Part shown: positions 1 through 8,440 of the stretch, piece by piece | Layout of the letters: each line of letters opens with the position of its first letter | How positions within the stretch are numbered: position 1 is the stretch's first letter | Assembly (NCBI RefSeq): GCF_000003195.3 | Contig: NC_012873.2 | Coordinates: 11,369,894 to 11,433,893, forward strand | From: Sorghum bicolor | Lineage: Eukaryota; Streptophyta; Magnoliopsida; Poales; Poaceae | Direction: 5' to 3' | DNA: 64,000 nucleotides | Made by a program: the position numbers and the translations under genes | Notes under the pieces: generated by a model | The model's input: only the letters and a program-made list of their open reading frames with translations | Told to the model about the DNA's origin: nothing | The model's database searches: none

Positions 1-572
1 TGCACACTTGAAATGAAGGGTGGAGGCTGCCTTTTATAGAGGGAGATGGAGTAGGGGTTACTCCATCGCCACGTCATCGATCCGCGTGACATCTTCTCTC
101 CACCCTTGGATCAAACCGACCTCACAACCGCCATTTGATCAATGGCAGGGGCAAATCAACATGTGGGACATGTGGGGAAGGTCGGTGGGAGGCCACCGAC
201 CCTGGAACCGTCTTTGATGTGGGGTCGGGCGACCCCACTTCTGGGCCTCTGGGCCCACCAGCAGGGTCCACAGGGGTCCCTTATGTCGGTGGACTAGGTG
301 GCACACCTGGGTCCCACCAAAGAGGGGTCGGGCGACCCCCTCCCTGTGGGCCCAGGGTGTCACCTGTTGTCCCCTCGATCTCCTCTTGATGATTCCGATG
401 TTGGCTTTGTCAAATAATGTCTTGAATTTGTTGTTCCTGCATAAACAAGCTAAGAGTACAAGTGGAACTAGTTATGGATAAAATATGTTCATGTCATGTC
501 ATTTCCCCTTGCAACCGAGGCATGTTGACAGTGTTTTGTATGTGGATTTCTATGGTATATCCACCGTCAACA
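1..572 (-). repeat. Partial 3' LTR of the non-autonomous gypsy element
   Basis: Nearly identical to 7618-8188. It ends with CCGTCAACA on the plus strand, so on the minus strand the LTR starts TGTTGACGG. A minus-strand TATA box lies at 32-39, and two copies of GGGGTCGGGCGACCCC lie upstream of it at 221-236 and 324-339. ORFs read here are LTR sequence, not genes. Confidence 0.92.
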
Positions 573-1947
573 AGATCCCCCAAGCTTAACCTTTGCTCGT
601 CCCGAGCAAACAATCAAACTTAGCCTCGGTGGATCAGGTATTGTTACTATGTTCACATTTCAAGAGTACCATGTGTACAACAAAGTTCTTCTCTTTGCAT
701 GAAAAATTTAGCTATGTAAACTTACCCCTATTACCTTAGTCCCTTATGGGGCTTATGGCTTTTCCTTTGTCTTAGGTGGTTGAGAGACAGAACAGTTTGA
801 CTTGAGCACTAACTTTCTCATTCTTAGCAAGTTTCATATCAGAGGTTTTGTGATATTTTCAAAAGAAAGCTTAAATGTTCCTCTTATGGTTCTCTCATGT
901 CACTCAAATGGTGTATGATTCCTCACCAAGGCATATGGTAAGAGTTGCCTTCTCTATTTCATCCTATTTCTAAAAGGCTTATGTGGAATTCAAGGTAGGG
1001 ATGAAAGGAGATAGCATACTTACTTTGCATGTATTGCGAAGTCAAAGCTCGGATCCTTGAAGAGAAGTGTCATACTCCCAGATCAAGATGTGCAAGTGTG
1101 ATATATGGTGGACTAGGTTGCTCCTTTATTTGATAGACTCTCTATGTATTGAGACATGGCTAGCTTTTTTTTTATATATGAGCTTTCATGTGCTCAATTT
1201 TCTTTTTCTGTGGACTTGCACATGTCCATCTTTTTATTTCATTTTGCCTAGCCTTTTGATGTCTCATTTACCAAATAATGCTTAGAGAGATGTTCTAACA
1301 TTTAGAGTATGGAGCAACCTATTTAGTGGATGTGAAATACATGTGGTTGCGTACTTCCAGTGTAGAAGCAGCATATATATATGTGGTGTGTACGTGATCT
1401 TGATCTTAGGAGCATGAAAAGTCTCTTAACAAGGGTCAACAAGACTTGACGACACTCAACACAAAGCAAATAGCTTATGTGGAAAGATTGCAATTATGTA
1501 AAGTAGATATGGCTGTGGTAGGAATTCATCACCATTGAGGAACAATTAAGGTTTTGATCATTTTAAGAATAAATCTCTGATAATCATGCATGCTTAGAAA
1601 AATATTATAGTAGCTCTTGTCTTACTATCTCATGTCCCACAACAACTTAGACTTAGTTCTAGCACTTGCAACCCACAAAGTTTTTAGGTTCATGGCAGTT
1701 TAAGTGAGCTAAGTGATCCATACTTAGAGAAATACTAAGTTGTATACTAGGTACTAGAGAAACATTAACAAGCAACTAGTCATCATTTCCATGAGGGATA
1801 TAAACATACATGAAGCATATATGCTAAAGGGAAATGCTAATAAATATTTATTTTTTTTTAAGTAAGAATGATAAAATGCATGAAAATAAATAGGATAGAA
1901 TACTTACCTTAGTGGGGGAGAGGATCTCCCCCAAGCTAGATCTTCGC
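573..1947 (-). other. Untranslated 3' region of the element with polypurine tract
   Basis: No credible ORF. On the minus strand the bases next to the 3' LTR read AAGCTTGGGGGATCT, a purine-rich tract suited to plus-strand priming (about 573-588). The rest is AT-rich non-coding sequence. Confidence 0.7.
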
Positions 1948-3303
1948 TCACTGTGGTGGCGGGAAATTCTGGTACCATCCAGCCCAGCGTTGTGCGTCTT
2001 CCTCTCGCACACGTCGGATATGTTGGCCGTTTTGTAACGCCAGTTGCAATGTTGCTTCTTGCCCAATCTGCAATTCGCCCATGTCATTAATGAGACTGTC
2101 CATACCTGTGGGCTGGTGACGCCTAGCCCTGTCCCTTGGGCGTGGAGTGCGTTGTGGAGGTAGACCCATGGAGTCTGAAGCATCCACTGACATCGCTTCA
2201 TCGCCCTCTTCAACGTCATGGTGTGAGGATCCTCCTTGCTCCATCTGGGCAGCTTGCATCATCCTTCTTGTCACCCTGCGTGTCCCTGCAATATCTGGAC
2301 TTGCCACTTGGGCTAGTCTAATGGTAAGTGTGCGGACCCCATACAACCGGCGCCTCGCACATGGGAGAGGAATTTCGGTTGTATAGCCCGGATAAATCAT
2401 TTTAAGTTCACCATTTGGATTTCTTATGAGCATGTTAGCATTGATAAAGAAGTTCTCATCTACCACTCCTCTAACATAGCCAATGTCTTCAAAATAATGT
2501 GATTCAAGTAATCCAAAAGTATCGGCTATTCGAGTAATAAAGGATGTGAAATAGATGGGCTTCCCATACTCAATAGAGTTAAGCCAATAGTTCACTAGCA
2601 GTTTCACAGGGGAGACCTTGATTTTACTAACCATGGCATAGAGAATTTTAAGTTTATCATCAATTAAAGTATCAGTTCCCATGCCAGGATATAGAGTGCA
2701 CATGATCCAGAAGTGAAGAAAGCGCAAGGTTGGATTATGGATTTCAATGGGAGTAGGATTTGAACAATCATTAGAGCCAGAAATTGCTTTCCAGAATCTA
2801 AATTTATCGAACATTCTAGTGGCATGATCTAGATCAAGTTCACATTCATGTTCACACCCTAAAGCAGTGTTTAGCAAACTCCAATTTAATTGATGTTCTT
2901 GCTCACACATGCGAAAAGATATTCCATTATTTGTGAGTTTTAGGGTGCATAGAAATTCCTTAGCAAGCAATTCTTTTCCAAATTCAGGCACTTGCCAAAA
3001 ACTACTCCAACCAATTGCTCTAAACACCTTATCGAATTCAACATCCATACCTGTGCGGGCCAAAAGGTCCGGATCGATGATGCTAGTGTGTAGGAAGAGA
3101 CCCTCTCGGATGATGTAGTACCTTTGCAACTCTTCTTGGCTTAACATGAGGCCGCTCTCGGGCTCTCTCATCCTTGATGGAGGCTCGTAGGGTACCATCC
3201 CATGGTAACCTTCTTCTTCCTCCCTTCCATGAGCATGGTGAGAGCCTTGAGAAGAGCTCTCACCCTTTGCTTTCTTGAACTTGCCGAAGATATGCTTCTT
3301 CAT
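1948..3303 (-). CDS. Additional retrotransposon ORF (plant aORF, function unknown) in place of pol
   Basis: An intact ORF of 451 residues from ATG 3303-3301. The reading frame is open a few codons further upstream but without an ATG. The N-terminus is basic (KKHIFGKFKKAK). The middle (about residues 60-310) is a helical globular region with YYIIREGLFLHTSIID, FRAIGWSSFW and FLHFWIMCTLYPGMG, typical of proteins annotated as Arabidopsis retrotransposon ORF-1 or putative plant transposon protein. The C-terminal quarter is charged and low-complexity (GTRRVTRRMM, PPQRTPRPRDRARR) and probably disordered. It lies in sense orientation between gag-protease and the 3' LTR, where pol would normally sit, and has its own promoter-like upstream region. 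Nothing in it resembles RT, RNase H, integrase or an envelope with membrane segments. Its biochemical role is unknown to me. Confidence 0.75.
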   Translation of the reverse strand: MKKHIFGKFKKAKGESSSQGSHHAHGREEEEGYHGMVPYEPPSRMREPESGLMLSQEELQRYYIIREGLFLHTSIIDPDLLARTGMDVEFDKVFRAIGWSSFWQVPEFGKELLAKEFLCTLKLTNNGISFRMCEQEHQLNWSLLNTALGCEHECELDLDHATRMFDKFRFWKAISGSNDCSNPTPIEIHNPTLRFLHFWIMCTLYPGMGTDTLIDDKLKILYAMVSKIKVSPVKLLVNYWLNSIEYGKPIYFTSFITRIADTFGLLESHYFEDIGYVRGVVDENFFINANMLIRNPNGELKMIYPGYTTEIPLPCARRRLYGVRTLTIRLAQVASPDIAGTRRVTRRMMQAAQMEQGGSSHHDVEEGDEAMSVDASDSMGLPPQRTPRPRDRARRHQPTGMDSLINDMGELQIGQEATLQLALQNGQHIRRVREEDAQRWAGWYQNFPPPQ

Positions 3304-3499
3304 CCTCCTACACAAGTGAGGCAAACCAAGCTCCTACTACTACTACTATGCAAGGGGAATCTTTTTGGGTTTTTGTTTTGCTGACTATTTCTAAACTAAA
3401 CTTGAGAAATGGCTTGTAACATAGAGAGAAGAGAAAGGATTGTGAGCTCGAAATGGTTCTGGTAGTTTTGGGTGTGGAGTTGAGCTCACAATGCTGTGG

Positions 3500-4165
3500 T
3501 ATTTATAGGGGGAGAAGGGCAAGTAGTGGACCCACAATATAGGGGTCGGCCGACCCCCCCTAGAAGCACTTTGAATTTGAACTTAGCTTTATACAGGGAA
3601 CCATTCTGCATGCTTTCAAGATTTTGCAGAGATGGTCCAAAATGGGGGTCGGCCGACCCCCATCCTAGCCCCTCCTCCACTTTAAACATTGTGTCATTGA
3701 TTGTCCAGAAAAGTAAAGGCTAGGTGTGGACCAAAAGTTTTCAAATTGTTTCTGAGATTCCCTGTTTTAGTGCTTTGTGAAAGGTAAAAGATGAATGGCA
3801 AAAGTGGAGACATGTCTAAAGTGATTCCTATGGACCATGGGAGCACTCAAGCATGCCTAGGTGACCACTTTACAGAATTTAAGCTAGTGGAGTGGTCCCA
3901 AAAGAATCAAAGATGAAAGGAGCATCTTATGACTAAAGTAAAGGATCAAGGGACCACTCTTTTTCAAACTTTAGCTAGTGTTACAAGCATAGGACTCCAT
4001 TGTGATTCAAATGGTGGCCAGCAGGAGGCAAGTGGGGCCAATATGGGGGTCGGCCGACCCCCACATTGGAGCTCCCAGAGCATCCAAGTGCTGGGTTGGA
4101 ACCTCTATGACTAGCAAGGTTGAAATGTGGTGAAGTGGGCCCCAAGGTCGGGTCGGGCGACCCCC
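3500..4165 (-). promoter_or_regulatory. Internal promoter-like region upstream of the extra ORF
   Basis: On the minus strand there is a TATAAATA box at 3507-3500, about 200 bp upstream of the ATG at 3303. Three perfect 16-bp palindromes GGGGTCGGCCGACCCC lie further upstream (3542-3557, 3645-3660, 4046-4061), plus a related copy at 4151-4164. The arrangement mirrors the LTR promoter of the same element, where the variant GGGGTCGGGCGACCCC occurs twice upstream of TATA. The reading as a second promoter is inference. 3304-3499 would be its 5' UTR, and 4166-4397 shows nothing else. Confidence 0.5.
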
Positions 4166-4397
4166 CTTTGGGAGCTCCAGCAGCTCAAATTTTTATGACA
4201 AGTTATTCTCAAGATTTTATTTATTATGGCTAAACATTTTGTCGAAATAAGATATGCAAAATTCAAAGTAAGAATGCAATTGAAAAGTGAATAGTAGAAA
4301 TTGAAATGCAGAAAATAAATATGGGATAACTACTGATTTACCTTATCAGCAAGGGCTCCATGTTTTAGGTCCGTAGAGCAGGACCTCTCCATCTTGT

Positions 4398-6461
4398 TTA
4401 TTCTTCGGGTGCATCAGATGGTCCCGGAGATGTGGACCTTGATTGCACCTCTTTCTCCCGCCATACTTGCTTGGTATTGATTTTTGGTTCAGCGGGTTCC
4501 TCTTCTTTCTTTTCGGCCCTTTTGGCCGACTTACCTCTCTTGTCCCTTCGGCGTCGGATGTGGCGAGGCTTAGTCGGAGGTTCTTTGTCCTTCACCTGCA
4601 TGTTAGCTTTATAACCATTGAATGGACATTTTACCTTCCATCCTGGGAATTGGAGGTGAATCTGGCCGGACCCCACATAGATGACTGCATTGACCGTGTT
4701 GAGGAATGGCCTTCCCAAGATGATCGAGACATCATTATTGGATCCCATATCAAAAATGATGAAGTCGGCAGGGACGTAGTCGTCTTGGACCTTTACCAGT
4801 ATGTCCCTTGCCAACCCCTCAGGGAACCTGATCGTCTGATCTGCCATCTGCAAACGAACAAATGTGGGGTGCAAAGGCCCCCCTAGCAAATTATCATAAG
4901 TTACCTTGGCCATGATGTTGACACCCGATCCAAGGTCGCAGAAGGCGTTGTGGAAGATTTGCGGTCCGATCTCACAGGTGATGGTCGGCAGGCCTGGGTC
5001 GTCTTTCTTGGTGATGAAGGGCGAATCCAGAAGATAGCTCCAGTTGGATTGTACCGGAGGCTTACCGAACCTCGTAGTAACTAGTTTAACTCCTTCAATT
5101 GGGTCCTCAGGTTTCCCTGGGATCTTACCTTGCTCGAAGGATGGGACAGCTGCTGCTAATTGAGCTAATTGTGTTTCTAGCATTTTGTTAAAGCTCAACT
5201 GATTTTTCATAGCAGAGTTAAAGCTATCTAACTTTTCACTTAAGTTTTCAAGGATCTTATCATTAGCCATCATTTTCTTGTTAATGCTATCATTGATTTT
5301 AGATTGGCCTAAGACAAGATCTCTAAGAGAAGGTTGGTTACCAAAAGAATTATTGAAATTTTGATTGTAACCATTACCTTGATTACCTTGGTAGAAGGGG
5401 CGCGAGTTCCATTGCTGTTGTTGGGGCCGGTACCCATTGTTGTTGTTGTTGATGAAGCTCACTTGCTCCTTTGTTTCGGGACAATTGTTTCCCGAATGAT
5501 CATCTCCTCCGCACACTTCGCACCATGAATCAGATTCAATGGCCCGTGCAGTGGCGTAAGGTTGAATGGTCTCTTGCTTGGAACTTTCTTCCATCTTCTT
5601 CATTAAGAGGTCCATCTTAGCAGAGAGCATGTCCACCTCATTCAAGGCATGGACACCTCTTCTCTTGGGTTGGAGGCGTTCCTCATTCCATCCTTGGTTT
5701 ATAACCATCTTTTCAATGAGGTCCTTGGCATCCTTGACATTGTGTTGCAAGAATGCTCCTCCAGCGGCAGCATCAAGGTGACTACGGGCCAAACCGGTCA
5801 GGCCATGGTAGAAACCTTGGATTAGGAGCCACTCCTCTATCCCATGATGAGGACAGGCGCGAATGTACTCCTGCAGACGTTCCCATGCTTCGGGAATCGT
5901 CTCATCCGCTTGCTGTTGGAAGCTGGAAATCTTTCCACGAAGGGCGCTGGTCTTGCCCATCGGAAAGAACTTCTTGAGAAATGCATTGGCGCACCTCTCC
6001 CACGTGGTCACTTCACCCTTGTTGGCGTAGAACCATTGCTTCGCCTTCCCCAATAACGAGAATGGGAAGAGGCGAAGACGGATGACGTCTGCGGCGACAT
6101 TCTTGATGGTGAAGGTGCCGCACACCTCCAAGAAGTGTTGGAGATGGGCATTGGCATCCTCGTGTGGCTTTCCACAGAAGGGATTGGCTTGCACCATATT
6201 GATAAGCGCAGGCTTCAACTCAAAAGTCGCATCCCCCAAGTTAAGCTGCGGACCCGTGGCGACATTGTCAGCCGACGGCGCAGAGTACTCAGAGATGGTC
6301 TTCTGGGCCATAGCTTCTTTGATAACCGGTGCAGATACTCCTTCCTCTAACGGATTCAGGTTCGAGATGAACCTTTGAGGTGGAACTTGACGACGTCTAG
6401 TTCTCCTCAACAGTTGCTCAGGATCTTCAACGAAGTTTGACGGCAATTGGAAACCGCTCAT
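4398..6461 (-). CDS. Gag-protease polyprotein of the non-autonomous gypsy element
   Basis: An intact ORF of 687 residues. ATG 6461-6459 is the first after the PBS, about 120 bp downstream. Residues about 85-260 are the retrotransposon Gag domain (AHLQHFLEVCGTF, IRLRLFPFSLLGKAKQWFY, WERCANAFLKKFFP). A CCHC zinc knuckle CEVCGGDDHSGNNC follows (C-x2-C-x4-H-x4-C), then an Asn/Gln-rich linker. A retropepsin-like domain has the active-site segment AFCDLGSGVNIMA and the downstream ILGRPFLNT hydrophobic-Gly motif. The C-terminus is Lys/Arg/Glu-rich. The protein would form the particle that packages RNA and cleave itself. Pol domains do not follow, so RT and integrase would have to come from an autonomous relative. 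Confidence 0.9.
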   Translation of the reverse strand: MSGFQLPSNFVEDPEQLLRRTRRRQVPPQRFISNLNPLEEGVSAPVIKEAMAQKTISEYSAPSADNVATGPQLNLGDATFELKPALINMVQANPFCGKPHEDANAHLQHFLEVCGTFTIKNVAADVIRLRLFPFSLLGKAKQWFYANKGEVTTWERCANAFLKKFFPMGKTSALRGKISSFQQQADETIPEAWERLQEYIRACPHHGIEEWLLIQGFYHGLTGLARSHLDAAAGGAFLQHNVKDAKDLIEKMVINQGWNEERLQPKRRGVHALNEVDMLSAKMDLLMKKMEESSKQETIQPYATARAIESDSWCEVCGGDDHSGNNCPETKEQVSFINNNNNGYRPQQQQWNSRPFYQGNQGNGYNQNFNNSFGNQPSLRDLVLGQSKINDSINKKMMANDKILENLSEKLDSFNSAMKNQLSFNKMLETQLAQLAAAVPSFEQGKIPGKPEDPIEGVKLVTTRFGKPPVQSNWSYLLDSPFITKKDDPGLPTITCEIGPQIFHNAFCDLGSGVNIMAKVTYDNLLGGPLHPTFVRLQMADQTIRFPEGLARDILVKVQDDYVPADFIIFDMGSNNDVSIILGRPFLNTVNAVIYVGSGQIHLQFPGWKVKCPFNGYKANMQVKDKEPPTKPRHIRRRRDKRGKSAKRAEKKEEEPAEPKINTKQVWREKEVQSRSTSPGPSDAPEE

Positions 6462-6578
6462 ACACTGTCAGGCTTCACAATAAAGGAAGACAAGACAAGT
6501 GATGGGTTATCCCTATCACTACTTGATAACTAGCAAACTCTAGATTCTCTTTTTGTTAAAACTCTTAGACAGACGCTC

Positions 6579-6596
6579 TCCCCGGCAACGGCGCCA
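6579..6596 (-). other. Primer-binding site complementary to tRNA-Asp
   Basis: On the minus strand TGGCGCCGTTGCCGGGGA begins 8 nt inside the 5' LTR and matches 18 nt of the plant tRNA-Asp 3' end, the primer typically used by Athila-lineage elements. Confidence 0.85.
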
Positions 6597-6604
6597 GAAA
6601 TGCT

Positions 6605-8188
6605 TGTTGACACTTCTTAACGCAACCACCGGATATCGGCGACGGCGCCAGAAGTGCCCTGGTAGGGTAACTCTATTTACTATTGGATAGTTCCGCAAGC
6701 GCACAGAATGTACCGCTGTAGCACTTCACCAAGGAGTATTCCAAGGTATCGTAATTTATATTTTCCCAAGGGAAAGCGGCTAAGTGTGTTTAACAAAAAG
6801 GGGAATGAGATTCCTTGAGTTGTCTAGTATCAACTAGTGAATAAGGGTGGTAAATAACGAATAGGAAGGGTAGTGGTGAATCCAAGGTCCTATGCTAAAG
6901 GTAAATGGTAGAGTTAGCTAGATGGGAGGACAACGAGTGAGTAAAGGACTCCTATGTATCTAACTTGACTTCTGTGACTTACTTTAATAGATAATTGCCT
7001 TAACTACGCTAGAGCCTTACTAACTGTGTGCGAGGGATAGCCGAGCTGGTAAGACGCTTAGAAGGTTTTTCACCTAACCCCTTACCGAAAGCGACTATTG
7101 GGCTTATGGACGCCTTACCTTTTAAGAACTAGCCTGTACGTGAGGAGAACCTAATGCCGCCCACGATCTGTCACCTACTAGGGAGTGCGCTCCTACTTTC
7201 CGTTCAAGCCAGCGGTAATCAAAGGTAATCTTAAGTATGAGCACCACGCTCACACTTAATCCTACAACTCTAACTAGTTGCAGCTAGCTAGAGCTCCTAT
7301 ACAAGATAGGACGATGATGCACACACAGGAGTGGTTACAGGTCACTAACTTCACTAAGACAACTATATTACTAAAGTAAATGCACAACAAGACTAAAAGA
7401 CTTGCACTAAGTAAGAACTCAGTAAAGTAAAGTAAGAATAATATATTAATAAAAGGAAAGTCTTACAAAAGTAGAAAGGTACAAGAGCTATACCAGACTC
7501 TCCAGAAGACGACTCCGGGGACCCCGAGCTTCGCTCGACTCGACTCTAACTCCCACTCTAGACTAACTACTACTCTACTTGTATGCTTGGAACTTGTAAT
7601 GCACTTGGCCTTGGAATTGCACACTTGAAATGAAGGTGGAGGCTGCCTTTTATAGAGGGAGATGGAGTAGGGGTTACTCCATCGCCACGTCATCGATCCG
7701 CGTGACATCTTCTCTCCACCCTTGGATCAAACCGACCTCACAACCGCCATTTGATCAACGGCAGGGGCAAATCAACATGTGGGACATGTGGGGAAGGTCG
7801 GTGGGAGGCCACCGACCCTGGAACCGCCTTTGATGTGGGGTCGGGCGACCCCACTTCTGGGCCTCTGGGCCCACCAGCAGTGTCCATAGGGGTCCCTTAT
7901 GTCGGTGGACTAGGTGGCACACCTGGGTCCCACCAAAGAGGGGTCGGGCGACCCCCTCCCTGTGGGCCCAGGGTGTCACCTGTTGTCCCCTCGATCTCCT
8001 CTTGATGATTCTGATGTTGGCTTTGTCAAATAATGTCTTGAATTTGTTGTTCCTGCATAAACAAGCTAAGAGTACAAGTGGAACTAGTTATGGATAAAAT
8101 ATGTTCATGTCATGTCATTTCCCCTTGCAACCGAGGCATGTTGACGGTGTTTTGTATGTGGATTTCTATGGTATATCCACCGTCAACA
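6605..8188 (-). repeat. 5' LTR (1584 bp) of the non-autonomous gypsy element
   Basis: Bounded on the minus strand by TGTTGACGG and GTGTCAACA (inverted TGTTGAC/GTCAACA). A TATA box CTATAAAAG lies at 7655-7647, with GGGGTCGGGCGACCCC palindromes upstream at 7837-7852 and 7940-7955. Small ORFs here duplicate those in the left LTR and are not genes. Confidence 0.92.
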
Positions 8189-8440
8189 CCGCTGTTTTAT
8201 TTATGCACTCTGAACCTTGGTATTGTAATAAATTAATTTCAAGACTTATTGTTGTATGAAATGGATTAAGTATTGTAAGCTCTACTGATTATTGGATTCT
8301 AGATGGAAACATGGATTGTTTTGAGTTCTCCCATTGAGTGTGCTTGACATAGCTGATTGGAATAGCTATCTTTGGGATACTTAGTGTCTAATGGAAGACA
8401 AGTACTCCGAAAGTGTGTTATTTTAGGCAGTTTTGCCATA
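8189..8440. other. Unassigned flank, no gene seen
   Basis: AT-rich sequence between the gypsy LTR and an old copia LTR. No ORF or motif stands out. Confidence 0.4.

Larger units (their letters stand above)
1..8188 (-). mobile_element. Non-autonomous Ty3/gypsy LTR retrotransposon (Athila-like), minus strand, 3' LTR truncated by window edge
   Basis: Read on the minus strand it has a 5' LTR (8188-6605), a PBS, a Gag-protease ORF (6461-4398), an internal promoter-like stretch, an extra ORF (3303-1948), a purine-rich tract and a 3' LTR (572 to beyond the window start). The two LTR copies overlap for about 571 bp and differ by about 6 substitutions and one indel by eye, about 1%, so the insertion is recent. 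No reverse transcriptase, RNase H or integrase is present, so it must be mobilised in trans. The 18-nt PBS complementary to tRNA-Asp and the Gag style suggest the Athila lineage; that placement is inference. The flanking target duplication cannot be tested because the left end lies outside the window. Confidence 0.9.

Noticed and set aside
20..389. Short ORFs on both strands near the left edge
   Set aside because: They are repeated in the second LTR at 7630-8005 and are LTR promoter/leader sequence.
7029..7060. tRNA-like start (GGATAGCCGAGCTGGTAAGACG) resembling a Leu/Ser D-arm
   Set aside because: No matching acceptor stem, anticodon arm or T-arm follows, and it lies inside an LTR.
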